In this document: piece by piece, positions 25,194-38,287 of the stretch
Position numbering within the stretch: the stretch's first letter is position 1
How the letters are laid out: every line of letters begins with the position of its first letter
From: Ustulina deusta
Taxonomy: Eukaryota > Ascomycota > Sordariomycetes > Xylariales > Xylariaceae
DNA: 64,000 nt
Assembly (NCBI GenBank): GCA_023159155.1
Contig: JAJNNX010000007.1
Coordinates: 124,001 to 188,000, forward strand
Direction: 5' to 3'
Program-made: the position numbers and the translations under genes
The notes under the pieces: generated by a model
Told to the model about the DNA's origin: nothing
The model's input: only the letters and a program-made list of their open reading frames with translations
Database searches by the model: none

Positions 25194-27482
25194 ATGTCAA
25201 CGAAACACCAACGTCCGAAGCTACCAGCTCAGCAGCTGGCCATCCTGGGTAAGCATAGTCGGCTTCCATTCCCCTCTGCGCCTCTGTGCCACTCCACGGC
25301 CTCCAAATGACTAGCATCGAGGGGGAAACAATAATCTTGGTGGGACAAATTGACTAGTGTCACCCCTCCATCGCGTGGTAGAGAAAGAATCGCTCGGCTG
25401 GTGTTGGTGTTGGAATCGACTTTCGAGCCGTGGCCGTACAGATCATAAAAAAAAAAAAAAAGAGGGAATAAAGAAAACAAGAAATGTTTAATTATCTTCC
25501 GCTTCCCCTCGGTCCCTAATTTGGTTACTTGTATTCCGTGACTTGTTGATCTTGGTGTCGAAGTCGTCTTACCAAACTTCAAGCAGGCGCTCGCACGGTG
25601 AAGGGCAATGAGAAAATCGAGAGACAGGAAAACCAATGGCGGCTATAATCCCCAACCAAGAAATACCGGTGGCACGACCCAGGTACTCCCTCCCACTCCT
25701 GGTGGCTAACGTATCTCTTTAGCCGTCGCACGGTTTGCCGAACCTCTCGCGATGACCTCGGTGTATCCCTACTTGCCGGAAATGATAGCGAGCTTTGGAG
25801 TCGAGAAAAAAGATGTTGCTAAGTGGGCTGGCGCTACCAGTGCCGTCTTCTCCCTTGCGCAGAGCGTGACGGCGGTGCCGTGGGGGCGAGCATCCGACAA
25901 GTTTGGTAAGCAACAGTCATACTGGCTGGAATCGAGCCTCCATCCAAGCCAGTTCGCTAACGGGCCGCCTAGGAAGGAAACCTGCCATTATAACCGGACT
26001 ATTCTGCACAATGGTTTTCTTCTTAGTATGGGGAATGGCTACGAGTCTCAAGATGGCCATCATTGTCCGTGGCCTTCAAGGCGCATGTAATGGAAACGGT
26101 GCGTACCTGTGAAGCTATGCTGTGAGCCCTCCTCTCTAACGGAAAATCCAGTTGGTATCATAAGAACCATGGTAGCCGAGATGGTGCAGGAAAGAGAACT
26201 GCAGCCCAAGGCATTCTCCATTATGCCTCTAGTTTGGAGCATTGGTTCGGTATTTGGCCCTGCATTCGGGGGGCTCTTTGCAAAGCCGGCCCAGCAGTTC
26301 CCTGGTCTATTCGGCAATAGCTACTTCTTCAACAAGTTCCCTTTTGCTTTGCCCAATATCATCGGCGGAGTTTTCTTCTTAATCTCTTTATCAACGGCAA
26401 CGCTGTTCCTCAAAGAAACGTTGCACAGCAAGCAGCATTCCCGAGACTGGGGTCGCGTCCTGGGCCGGCGCATCACAGAGGCATTCAAGGACCGTCCTTT
26501 CCAACGCCAGCAGAAACTTCGGCGATATTCTCTTCAGGATGCCGAGGCCTCGGCACCGCTATTACAAGCTGATGGGAATTCGAGGCCGGCCATAGTCGCG
26601 CGAGGGAAGGTCGTCGCGCCGAGCATGTCCGCCGTATTCACCCGCCAAACAGTGATCAACTTGGTCTGCTACACGTTTCTCGCTCTGCATTCCGTCGCGT
26701 TCGACCAAGTCCTGCCAGTCTTCCTGAACTACCCGGTCCAAGAGCACACGCCACTCAACACCTCGCCCCCGTTCTTCTTCTCAGGCGGGTTCGGGTTGAA
26801 CTCGGGGCACATCGGCACCATCTTCACGCTCTACGGCATCACGTCTGGCGTGATCCAATTCGTGCTCTTCCCACCGCTGTGCACGCACTATGGCGTTCTG
26901 AAGTGCTTCCGAGTCTGCGTCCTCATCTTCCCCGGCGTCTACTTCCTCGTACCCTTCACCGTGCTTATCGAGGACGTGACCTGGCGCTACGGGGCCCTGC
27001 TCGTACTGCTGGTCATCAAGGCCTTCGCCGTCATCATCGGGTTTCCCTGCTCCACCATTCTCCTGACCAACAGCGCCGCGAGTCTCAGTATTCTTGGCAC
27101 ACTCAATGGCTTCGCGACCACCTTTAGCGCCCTCGGACGCGCCAGCGGCCCCGCAATCGCCGGCCTCGCTTTCTCCTGGGGCGTGAAGAATAACATGATA
27201 GGTGCCCCCTGGTGGATTCTCGGTCTCATCGCCACCGTGGGCTCCCTGCCCGTTTGGATGATTGAAGAGGGAGATAGGCCGAGTGCAGGTAGTTCGGATT
27301 CTAGTGATGCGGAGGACACCGACGATACGACAGTCGAGGGAGACGAGGAAGCTGTCGTATTCGAGGATGATTTACCTCGTCGTTCTAGCACTTCGCACAG
27401 CAGTGACGGTTACGAGCAACATGGATTGTTGCAGAAGAGGACCGAGGACACACATAGCACCGGTTACGGAACATTGCGATAA
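25194..27482 (+). CDS. MFS transporter, DHA1-like (YCR023C-type)
   Basis: Four exons, 25194-25248, 25723-25905, 25973-26098 and 26152-27482, give 564 residues. The first intron is 474 nt, long for this genome, with donor GTAAGC and acceptor CTTTAG. It is needed because exon 1 supplies LPAQQLAIL, which joins AVARFAEPLAMTSVYPYLPEM as in the family. The other introns are 67 and 53 nt. MFS motif A appears as GRASDKFGRKPA, joined across intron 2, and IVRGLQGACNGN is the family motif before helix 4. About 12 hydrophobic helices are split by a basic cytosolic loop (about 245-305). The C-terminal tail of about 85 residues is acidic and Ser-rich. It resembles the fungal and plant ZIFL/YCR023C group of proton-coupled exporters. 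The substrate is not predictable. Confidence 0.9.
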
Positions 27483-28060
27483 TTGGAGATTTATTGCAGA
27501 CGAGGTAATGTAATTACGGCTTATTGACCTATGAAGAGGGATTGATTAGAGTCTGGGGACCTGCATATCGCGTCATAAACACAACCACTACCATGGTAGG
27601 GCGTTACGGATAACGAAAAGGGTATGATATTTTTCAGTTTGCTTCATGTCCTGCCGAATATGTTCGGAATGTTGGACACGCTCTATACCCTAATACCATT
27701 GTTTAGGGATCTTAGGTAGATAGCGAAATATAATTATCAACGAAAACGAACGTGGTGTTTTTGAGTCATAAGTCAATTGAAATGCATCCTTGTTTACACA
27801 GGTAGGTATTCCGTGACCTGAACGTAGCCCAGCATAACTTTTCCCCTACCTCGCTCGAATCCTAGTAATCCGCCCTATCCCAAACGCCTTTTTGTGAGTA
27901 CTTATATTCATTACCCCGTCATGGGTCATCAAATCATCGATGCAAAGGTATCTATCACAGTTGACTAGTGCACCTCAACCTATCGAGGTCTATTCACCTA
28001 TTTGAAGCCTGTCAAGGTTGACAAACCTTGTGTATGCATTTCTGATACACGGGTAGCACC
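27483..28060. other. Convergent 3' intergenic region
   Basis: 578 bp between the stop codons of the MFS (+) and IMP dehydrogenase (-) genes. AT-richer than the coding sequence; no gene or structured element seen. Confidence 0.5.
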
Positions 28061-29910
28061 TTAAGCGTAGAGTTTCTTCTCGTAACTCTCCATATTGACG
28101 TTACCCTCGAGCTGAGCACTAGCAGTTCGTATTTCAAACCGCAAACTGCCGTTGGCAGCATGTTCATGCAACTCACTCAAGCTCTTCTGCCCACAGTCTT
28201 GCATCGAATGCTTGACTCCAGCGGCTAGATAGGGAACGAAGCTGTTGATAGACCCGCGGTGAGCGACGGCGCCTGACACGCCTTGGGCAACAAGGACGCT
28301 ATCTCCCTCGCTGAAATACCGAGCGGTGCCGGCATTACTAGCCTGAGCATTCTTACCACCAGCCGCAGCTTTCTTGTCCTGCATCGCGTCGATGCTGCCC
28401 ATACCACGGTAGGCTTTGACAAGCTTACCTTCTCGCGAGACAAATGAAGTGCCGGGTGACTCGGTCGTACCAGCAAGCAAGCCACCCATCATGATGGTGG
28501 AGGCGCCAAGGGCCAGACCTTTTACAATGTGACCGACATTTTGAATACCTCCGTCGGCAATGGTTGGGACACCAAAGCGCGCAGCAAAGGCGGAAACAGA
28601 GTATACGGCCGCAGCTTGGGGTCGACCGATAGCCATGACTTCTTGGGTGATACAGGCGCTTCCGCTACCCATTCCAATTCGCAGACCATCGACGCCCGCG
28701 GCGATCAAAGTGGCAGCCTGTTCGCGGGTAACGACATTGCCACCAATGACATCGAGCTTGGGATATTCCTGTTTGACCCACTTGAGCATTTCAACCTGAT
28801 ACATGCTGTTTCCTTGACTACTGTCGAGCACAACAACATCCAGGCCAGCATCCATGAGCTTCTTGAGACGTGTCTTATCATCTGGGCGGGTGCCAATGGA
28901 GGCGGCGCAGATGAGCTGTTTAGAATCAGGGAGCTTTGAGGCTAGTGGAAAGTCGAGGTTCTTGGTTAGATCGGAGCGGGAGATCATGGAGACGAGATTG
29001 AAGTCTTTGTCGACAATAGGCAGCTTGCCCTTCTTCGACTGGGCTAGAATTTTGTTTGCCTCGAGCAGAGTAACGCCGGACTGGGCGGTGATGAGATCTG
29101 TAACCATGACTTTGTCGACTGGCTGGCTCAAGTCTTCTTGGAATTGGAGATCGCGGTTGGTAACGATACCGAGAAGCTTGGAACCGAGCTTGCCAGTGGC
29201 TAACATCTAGTTAGCACTTGACTCGTCGCAACATACGCAGTAGCATGTTCGCGAATATGGGCATCATCATAAAGAGCATAATCTTCTCCCCATGACATTG
29301 CTGTCTATACGGTGGAACGAAAGTTATTGAGTTTTGAGATGTAATCACAAGATGCATGTGCAAGGCGACACTGGAGGACCACAGGGAGCATATCAAGAGT
29401 GAAAGACTGACCTGTAACAGGGAAACCGCCAAAGCCCCATTTCTCCTTCAAGGCCTTGGCCTCCCAGACGGTGGTATCCTGGCTAATGACAATGGGGTCG
29501 TTGATGAAGCCATTTTCAAACCTCTTGACCTTCCTGACCATCTCTGCCTGGGCGTCGGGGGAGCAGTTGTGGTGAATGACCCCCAGCCCACCCTGCAGGG
29601 CCATATGAATTGCCATTTCATGTTCTGTGACAGTGTCCATCGGCGAAGAAACGAAGGGCGTCTTCAAGGTAATGTGCCTGGTGACTGGCGATTCAAGAGA
29701 GACTTCGGAGGCAGGGAAACCAATGTAGCCAGGCATAATGAGAAAGTCATTGTACGTTAATCCGCCCCGGGTCTTGGTGTCCATTAGTTCATGGAGAGAA
29801 AGCCCATCTGGGGACTCGTATTCCTTGAGGAGCTCGACGGCCTTGGTGTGGTCAAGGAAGTCAGACTTGCCGTTGACGACAAGGGATTGGCCGTTAGTGG
29901 CAGGCATCAT
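28061..29910 (-). CDS. Inosine-5'-monophosphate dehydrogenase
   Basis: Two exons, 29412-29910 and 28061-29199, give 545 residues. The 212-nt intron has donor GTCAGT, branch GCTAAC and acceptor GTTAG. It joins GFGGFPVT to [14 protein letters not shown] inside the Bateman (CBS) module. The catalytic loop [11 protein letters not shown] carries the nucleophile Cys at about residue 349. [21 protein letters not shown] and [10 protein letters not shown] are the phosphate- and flap-side motifs, and ARYFSEGD follows. The enzyme oxidises IMP to XMP with NAD+, the rate-limiting step of GMP synthesis in the cytosol, and is the target of mycophenolic acid. The sequence looks like an ordinary fungal housekeeping copy, and no biosynthetic cluster is near. 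Start choice lies between two adjacent ATGs, 29910 and 29907. Confidence 0.97.
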
Positions 29911-30985
29911 GTCGTAGCTCGTTCACGGCAATTAATGAACACGGTAGAAGCTTGGAAAGCAGCGAGGTCGAAGATGGACGACAAGGTGTGGAGAATTGAT
30001 GTTGACCAGGTCGACGCGATTGAGAGTGATCTTCTTCCCAAGAAAAAGAAAGGAAGAAAGACAAATACGGCCGCGGTGCACCAAAATTTTAAAATACCAA
30101 AGCACGCGGGGCCACAGGCCAGGCTAGCACGCACAGCGGGCCTCTTCTCGCCTGATTGGCTGGTCGCAGGGTTTCCCAGAAAATTTGTCTTATCGATAAG
30201 TCGGGTGCCTGAAAGAAACTCCACCCATGCATCATTAGGCGTTGTGGCGTAGGGCAGGTCCACGAAGTACCTAAAGTTACCTGGACCTAGCGGCACTATA
30301 GGTACCCCCACAGCGGCTTGGTTACTGCTTTTGGTTGGGGAGGGGCATTGGATAGTGGCTGGTGCTTGGCGGGTTGGTTGCCCCGCTGCTGTCTCGGAAA
30401 ATAAATAAACAAACTACCTGTTATGGAGAACCATGATGCCCAATGCTTTCTTCCGAATCCTGCGCTACACTTCAGTTCCATTAACCGGGGTCCATCTAAT
30501 ATTGGTGATCGCCCACCGGACTGGCACGTAGACTTCACATTACACCACACTACAGGAAATCCAGCAAATGGGCTTAACATTCCTACGTGGCAGCCTTTGC
30601 ATAGCCCTTCTTACCATATGGGTGCGCTGAGAGCGCGCGTTATCTGCATTCGACACCTGACGAAGGTGTTGCCCCTCGGAAGATCTAGCACATCCAACAA
30701 CACTTGCCAACAAGACCTAGATCCATACCCGCCGCTCTCCATCTACAATCGTCAGTCGCGCAGCTAGCAACAAGACGACGCTCGAACGACTTTGTTGTCT
30801 CACATACTACAGCTGCACAACAACACCGGCATATCCGACTCAACAGGCGAACCTAGCGACGGGTTCCTAGCTTGTCATCTTTATCTGTATCCTCGCTGTT
30901 ATGCAGACTCTAGTCTCCAACGAAGCATTCGATACACTCGAGGAAGACTATTCATTGGACTGTTCTGTTCGTGCTAGGGAACGAT
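29911..30985. promoter_or_regulatory. Divergent promoter region of IMP dehydrogenase and IQGAP
   Basis: 1075 bp between the two start codons, presumably containing both promoters and leaders. The part near the IQGAP gene is rich in CAACA and CATC motifs. Open frames here have no domain support. Confidence 0.45.
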
Positions 30986-33900
30986 ATGTCGTACCGGCCA
31001 CATCCTCTCCGCCAGTCGTACACGGTTGACCCCGCGCCTGTGAATCGCCAACCATCAACAACATCATCGTCTGCGTCATCTGGCTACTCTAACGCTTCCT
31101 TCAACTCCGATCTGTACAACCCCAGCCACGCCAGCACAAGTTCTTCCCTTGTCTCCAATGGCTACGGCGCCTCGACAGTCAGACACAAACGAGGCAAGAG
31201 TGAAGCTGTGATCCGCCACCGAGCTGCCACGTTTGATGAGCCTACCAAGAGTCCCGAAAAAATGTACAGTATGGCAAGACAGTCACTGAGGCCTCTTCCA
31301 CAGCCGCCAGCCTCCGGCTCACCTCCGCCTTCGTCTGCGCCTCGCACCCCTCCCCATCGCGATCGCCATGAGCGCCATGAACGCGGCCAAAGTATCGATA
31401 TTGGCAAACTCTCGCTCTATGAAACCAGGACGTCGCCAGCAACGTCGCCCACGCACCTCTCTCTCTCAACAAACACCCGCCCGACCTCGATGCTCCTAAC
31501 ACGTTTAGATTCGATACATCCAGACGCCGCTAGGGCTACAGCAAACTCCCAGCACGCGGTCATCCACTCTCCCCTTGTAGCTCCCGATTTGCAACAATTA
31601 GGCCGTTCCTCGACGAATCAGCTTAGAACATTATCCAAATTGGCACAAGATGGGTCGCCCGACGAGTTTGCCATTACTTCTGCAGCACAAGAAGTTGTGG
31701 GCTTGCGCGGTCGACGAAGACTACAGCGCATGGGTGCAGCTGACGGTGGGAGGAATGGACAGCGTAGCGATCGATACGGCTTCGAAGGCCGCAATTGGAT
31801 GGACAAGCAACGCCAATTTCTTCAGGCTTACGAATATCTCTGCCATATCGGCGAGGCCAAGGAATGGATCGAAGACATCATCCACCGCCAGATTCCTCCC
31901 ATTGTCGAGCTAGAGGAAGCCCTCAGAGACGGTGTGACCCTTGCTGAGATTGTAGAAGCCCTCAACCCGACTCGAAGATACCGTATCTTTCGAAACCCAC
32001 GCCTCCAGGCTAGGCATTGGGATAACGTTGCAACCTTTTTCCGCTACCTCGACGAGGTGGAAATGCCCGACCTATTTCGCTTCGAGTTGATAGACCTATA
32101 CGAGAAGAAGAATATCCCAAAAGCCATTTACTGCATACATGCCCTCAGTTGGCTACTCTTCAGAAAGGGTATTGTAGACTTCAGAATAGGCAACTTGGTA
32201 GGTCAACTGGAATTTGAGCATCACGAGCTGGAAGCTACGCAGAAGGGGCTTGATAAGCTCGGCATCAATATGCCTAGCTTTGGAAACATGGGTGCCGACT
32301 TTGGCGTTGAGGTACCCCCGCCAGAACCTGTAGAGACGGAGGAAGAACGTATCAGTCGAGAATTAGCTGAGAACGAACAAGACATCACCGACCTTCAAGC
32401 GCAGATACGGGGTGCCATGCTTCGAATGCAACTGGGCAACGTCATGCGGCAGTTGTGGGATTCTGAGGAATGGCTTATCGACCTTCAGTCGCGCATACGA
32501 GGAGAATGGACGCGCCAAATTATGGACTATCGGCTGCAGATGCAGCGGTTTGCCGTCAATCTTCAAAGCGCCGCACGAGGATTCCTCGTCCGTCGCCAGA
32601 TGATGCACAGGGAACATTTCTGGAAGGCCAAGGAAAAGGATATCATCAAGCTCCAGAGTTTCATGCGGGCTATTAAAGCTCGAAACCAGGTACGAGATAC
32701 AAAATCTCAATTGGTACGGGCCGATGGGCCGGTGCGCAGTATCCAGGCCATGCTTCGGGGTCATCTTGCGCGCAAGCAGTTCTATTCGCAGCAGGAGGAA
32801 ACTAGTAGTATGGCTGGTCCTGTATTACAGCTTCAAGCTGCGATTCGTGGAATGCTAGCAAGGGAGAAAGTGGAAAGCGTTCTGAATTCTTTGGGAGAAC
32901 AAGCCCATACCGTCGCAAGCTTACAGGCTATTGCTAGGGCGACACTGACGAGACACCAGATACATCTCCAGAAAGAAGCACTGGAAAGCTTCGGGCCAAA
33001 ATGGGCTGCGATTCAAGCGGCCAGCCGGGGTCAGCTATTGCGACAAGACATTGCGGCTACCAAATCCGAACTTCAACGACACAATTCAGACATTGGTATT
33101 ATGCAGGCTCACATACGAGCCGCAGCGGTCCGCCGGGAAATCGCTCAGACAAATGAAGCTTTACACGCTCACGAAGCCTCGATTCTTGATTTGCAGACAT
33201 TTGCGCGTGGCATGATTACCCGTCAACGTTTAACAACAATCCTTGACTCCCTCGATATGCATTCGGCAATCTTCACAGAGCTCCAAGCTAGAGCCCGCGC
33301 ATCTCTGTTTAGGAAGCAACATCACTCGTTCTTGGAAGAGCTCAATTCTCACGAGCAAGAAGTGACTGCGTTACAAGCTCTAGCACGAGCGATGCTTTTA
33401 CGTTGTAACGTTGGCGACCTCTTGAATGAGCTCGACGAACACGAAGACGCAATTTCAGAGTTGCAAGCATTAACCCGAGGATTCCTTGTAAGACGTCAAT
33501 TTGCTGCTAAGAAGAAGCACTTCAATGAGAATATGCAGAAGGTAGTCAAAATCCAGAGCTTTGTTCGTGCCAAGCTTCAGGGAGAAGCTTACAAGAGCCT
33601 CACAACCGGGAAGAACCCCCCTGTTAGTGCCGTCAAAAATTTCGTTCATCTACTCAACGACAGCGGCTTTGATTTCAATGAAGAGGTGGAATTCGAACGC
33701 ATACGAAAGACGGTGGTTCAACAAGTCCGACAGAATGAAATGCTGGAGCAGTACATTGATCAATTAGATATTAAGATCGCACTCCTAGTGAAAAACAAAA
33801 TCACGCTAGATGAGGTGGTCAAGCACCAGAGCAACTACGGAGGCCACACCACCAGTCTTCTCGCTAATGCTTCAATATCATCTGGAAACCAGTTCGACCT

Positions 33901-36051
33901 CAAGGCGCTCAATAAGGGCTCCAGGAAGAAACTCGACTCATATCAACAACTCTTCTTTAACCTTCAAACACAGCCGCAGTACCTCGCACGCCTTTTTAGA
34001 CGGGTCCGGGAACAGGGGACTGCCGAGAAAGAGTGCAAGCGCATTGAACATTTGATCATGGGATTGTTCGGATATGCGCAGAAGAGGAGAGAGGAGTATT
34101 ACCTACTGAAACTTATCGCCAAGTCGATCCGCGAGGAGGTTGATTATTGCAACTCTGTCCAAGACTATCTCCGGGGCAACTTTTTCTGGTCGAGACTTTT
34201 GACCAACTACGGCCGATCGCCTCGCGATAGGAAGTATTTGAGAGAGCTTCTCGGTCCATTGATAAGAGACAACATTGTTGAGGACCCTGATTTAGATCTA
34301 GAAAGCGATCCCATGCAGATCTACCGGTCGGCCGTGAATAATGAGGAGCTTCGCACTGGCCAGCCTAGCAGGCGCCCTCTGGACATTCCGCGCGACCTCG
34401 CCATCAAAGATCCAGAGACGCGCGAACTATTTATTGACCACCTCCGAGATCTCAGAGAGATTTGTGAACAATTTCTCGCTGCGTTGGAAGATCTGCTCCC
34501 GAGAATGCCATATGGATTGCGTTTCATATGCCAGCAGATCTTTGAGGCGTTATGCGACCGGTTCAAACGTGAACCTCAGCTCCATATACTTCAGCTTGTG
34601 AGCAATTGGATTTGGCGGTTCTACCTTCAGCCAGCTGTCGTCAACCCAGAGCAAGTTGGTGTAATTGAAAAGATTCTCAGCCCACTCCAGAAGCGGAATC
34701 TCGGTGAAGTTGCTAAAGTGCTGGGCCAGGTGGCCTCAGGCCGTCCATTTGGGGGCGATAACATTTACCTCCAGCCTCTTAATGCGTTCGTGGGTGAATC
34801 AGTCGAGCGGCTCGTTCATACCACTCATGGGCTCATTTCAGTCGCCGATGCAGAGCACACTTTCGGGGTAGATGAATTCAACGACCTCTATGCCAAGAAC
34901 AGACCGACACTTTACATCAAGATGAGCGATATATTTGCCATCCATAGCCTAGTAGCCCAAGAAATCTCTAGCATCTGCCCCGGTCGCAATGATGTACTCT
35001 GTGAGATCCTTCAAGATCTGGGTAGTGCCAAGAGCAATGAAAACGAAATGCACGCCGCGGGATCTTCCGACATACAAATGTTCCTCACACCCAAGCTCCA
35101 TGACGTCAATGACCCCGAGGCGGATGTCAAATCTCTTTTCATGGAAACGAAGAGGTGTATTCTATACATCATTCGAGTTCAGACGGGTGCCAACTTGTTA
35201 GAAATCCTTGTTCGTCCGCCAACCCAAGAGGACGAGCAGAAATGGCAGGCACTCCTACGAGAGGATTTTGCTTCAGGCAGTAACACGAAGGGGGCCTACT
35301 CGGACGTGAACATGGTGGACGTGACTCGCATGTCGTACTATGATATGAAACGTAATGCCCTAGAGAACGTTATGCGCTTGGAGCAAATGGGGCGCATCAC
35401 GAAGCACAATTACTATCAAGACGTATTAAATGCGATTGCATCGGATATCCGAACCAAGAGCCGCCGGCGAGTTCAGCGACAACGAGAACTAGAAGGCGTG
35501 CGGTTAACCCTCAGCAACCTTCACGAGAAAGCCAAATACCTCGAACAACAGCGGAAGAGCTACGATGATTATATTGAGCAGGCCATGGCCACACTACAAA
35601 AGAACCAAGGGTAAGCCTCCCGATTTTCCGGTTGTAGTCCCCACTGACATCTGTGTGTTCTAGAAAACGACATTTCTTTCCGTTCACAAAACAATACAAC
35701 CATCAACGAGAGCTGGAGCGATCCGGCCGGGTGCCGAAATTTGGCTCTTACAAGTACAGTGTACGCGCTCTGTTTGGAAAGGGTGTGGTTGTATCATGGC
35801 AGGGTGTACCAGAACGCGATTGGAGCAGCATTAACTTGACGATCGCGTGTGATCAAGTGGGCATATTCAATATCGAAGGGAGTCGCGGCCATATCCAGAT
35901 TCCTGGGGCCAATGCCGTCATCCCAATTGAAGACGTCCTACAAGCTCAATTTGAGGCACGCCAGTTCATGGACTTCTTCGAGGGCAACCTGAGGGTGAAC
36001 GTGAATCTTCTACTGCACCTTCTGTACAGGAAGTTCTACCGGACGCAGTGA
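30986..36051 (+). CDS. IQGAP-family cytokinesis scaffold (Rng2/Iqg1-like)
   Basis: Two exons, 30986-35610 and 35664-36051, give 1670 residues. The 53-nt intron (donor GTAAGC, acceptor TTCTAG) joins LQKNQG to KRHFFPFTKQYNHQ. In order: a Ser/Pro-rich, probably disordered N-terminus (1-260); a calponin-homology domain at about 270-400 (YEYLCHIGEAKEWIEDI ... IHALSWLLFRKG); about 14 IQ-like repeats at about 463-865, each of the form LQxxxRGxLxRxQ; a RasGAP-related domain at about 930-1330; and a RasGAP C-terminal domain at about 1450-1660. By family knowledge it binds actin through the CH domain and myosin light chain or calmodulin through the IQ motifs. It organises the contractile ring and septation, and the GAP domain is catalytically inactive in the family. 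The ATG at 30986 is the first in frame. Confidence 0.96.
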
Positions 36052-36866
36052 GACTAGGGTTCTTCCAGGAGGTAAAATTCAGAGTGTCGTGGGAATAAGG
36101 GTTATGGACGATTGGGACCTTGTTTATATGGGTAAGTGATACCAGGTTCGTGGGCATGGATGGTTTGCATTATTCATCGTCTATTAGAAGGAACCGGTGT
36201 CGTTGCAAGGCGATGTTGGTATTGTTTGTGTATCTACTCATGTATGGTGTTTTTGTTCGTCGAAGCGAATGTTGGCAGGGATTCAAGCTTATGGTTTGCC
36301 ATGGATCTCGGAGCCGCCGTCGTTGGTTGGTTTGGGCGTGTTGTCCTCGGTCGCGTTCTCAGTTGGTCACCTTGTACGACCTGGACGGAAGGGTAGTTTT
36401 ACATGGATTCATGAAATAATGGGAATCACAGATGAAAATATCATTAATCCATAGCTGGATGTTTTCCTGATGTGGTCTAAGTATGTAATATAGATTCGCG
36501 TATGCTTTCGTCTACTTTCACGACTAGGCTGGTACATTCTGGCAGCTAGTGAGACATAGATAATGATTTACGGAATAAGGACAGTGAGACACAGATATAG
36601 GATTGTCTATAGGCACAACGTGACACTGTTTAGGACAAGGATCTTCCGCTCCGCTGCTTGTGTAATGCCACTCTCCTATCACGAGCTAAATAGCCGAACC
36701 GATCTCATCATTGATGACCCCGATCTTGTTCTCTTGTCTAATCTTTTGCCTAAATGGCATGCAATGTAATTCAATCAAGCATTCCAAAATATATATATAT
36801 ATCCACACGTGCGATGTCACGGTTCCATATGTACAGTTGAATCTCCTATTCCTCCCTCTCGGCTAC
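36052..36866. other. Convergent 3' intergenic region
   Basis: 815 bp between IQGAP (+) and the GH76 gene (-). Three overlapping small open frames at 36120-36454 are just an open stretch without domain. A TA dinucleotide run lies at 36789-36802. Confidence 0.5.
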
Positions 36867-38287
36867 CTATTTAGGTATCTGTCTTCTCCTCTTCCCACAC
36901 GTGCTTTGCGCAGGGGGATTGCTAACCCCCTTCTTAGGAGCCGTCTCGTTTCCCGCGGCAGTGGTGAACGGAGCCTCGAAGACCAGCAGGCTCTGGATCG
37001 TCTCCAGCGCGCTAAGTTCGACGCCGAAGTCTGACTGGCCGTCGAATCCGGCGGCCGTCCACGACACGCCGCAGGTCGAGTTGCCGTTCCCGACGCAGCT
37101 CTGGGCAGCGCCCGCGGCGCTCTTCTCGAGCATGCCCATGATGGCCACCTTGGCGCTGGGGACGAGGACGGCCGTCTTGCCCAGCCAGCGCGACAGGCTG
37201 GCCTTGAAGGAGGTCTGGTCGGTGGTGCAGGTGTGGGTCGGCTCGCACTTCTGCTCGAACATGATGCCCGTCTTGGCCGGCGTGAAGAAGGTGGCGGCGG
37301 CCGTGTCGACGAAGCCGTGCACACGCTCCTCCCACACCGGGTCGTCGGTGAAGTTGAACATGTGCGCGGCGCCGTGCAGGTAGCTGGCGATGTTGTAGGA
37401 CCACTCGTCGTGGTTCACCTCGGAGCAGTTAGCGCCCTTGTCATCCGACGTGCCGTCGTAGACGTGGTAGTCGTCGCTGACGAGCCCGACGCCCCGGGAC
37501 CAGTCCCAGATCTTTGTGGCCCAGTCCGCGAACGTCTGGTTGCCCGTGTAGCGGGCGAGCCGCGCGGCCGTCTGGAAGAAAGCGCCGTTCGTTACGGCGT
37601 TCTTGTACTGCAAGAATTCCAGCGTTAGGAATTCCCGCTGGTGGGAGGGGGTTGGATAAAAGACTCACTGTCCAGCCATTTGCCTTGGGATCGTACTGCC
37701 ACTTGAGCCCGCCGTTGCAGGTGTCGCTGTCTGTGTTCCAGCGGTCTGCGAAGAGGTTGAAGGCGTTGGTGGCGACGACATCCCAAGAGGGACCACCCGG
37801 CAATGTGTCGAGCCCGTACTCCATAGCCGTTAGAGCATTATATACCCAATACGCCTGGGTCTATATGTTAGACATGGTGCGGTATGGCGTTGGTCCTCAT
37901 CCATTCTGAGATGGGCTCTCTTACCTGGTCATCGTTCGCCTCCCAGCCGGCCTGCTCGGGAGGTACGAAGTCAAAGTTGGGACCGACGTTCTTTCCGAGA
38001 GCAGATAGCAGATCCGCCTTATACGTCGTGTCCTTCGTGTACATGGTGTAGTCCATGAGTCCGGTCCAGCCGGAGCCCGACAGCCACCAGAACCACGGCT
38101 GTGGTTGGTTGAACTGACCCGTCGTCGCATCCTCGTTGTGGAAGACATACAGCCCCCTGGCGACCTGGCTGGCCGCGTTCTTGACAGAGCTAGTATCCCC
38201 GGCGTCGAGCTGCAGCGCCGAGCCAGTGTGGGCAAGGGCAAGGGCAATCGCCGCAGCGGCGAGTCTCGACGATGATGATCTCTTCAT
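36867..38287 (-). CDS. Secreted GH76 alpha-1,6-mannanase-like protein (Dcw1/Dfg5 family)
   Basis: Three exons, 37925-38287, 37669-37854 and 36867-37607, give 429 residues. Introns are 70 nt (branch TCTAAC) and 61 nt. The first acceptor could lie 6 nt earlier, adding Thr-Gln. Residues 1-25 are a signal peptide. GH76 hallmarks are PWFWWLSGSGWTGLMDY, the catalytic Asp pair in WEANDDQ (Asp119-Asp120), NGGLKWQYD, the join to YKNAVTNGAFFQTAARLARYTG, and SYNIASYLHGAAHM. By family knowledge these enzymes cross-link GPI-anchored mannoproteins to cell-wall glucan. This copy is odd in ending in a hydrophilic, basic tail (GKRRRQIPK) with no hydrophobic GPI-addition signal, and no further exon supplying one is visible. 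It may be a soluble secreted paralogue. Confidence 0.9.

Noticed and set aside
28061..29910. IMP dehydrogenase as a mycophenolate-resistance copy marking a biosynthetic cluster
   Set aside because: No polyketide synthase or tailoring enzymes nearby, and its neighbours are housekeeping genes.
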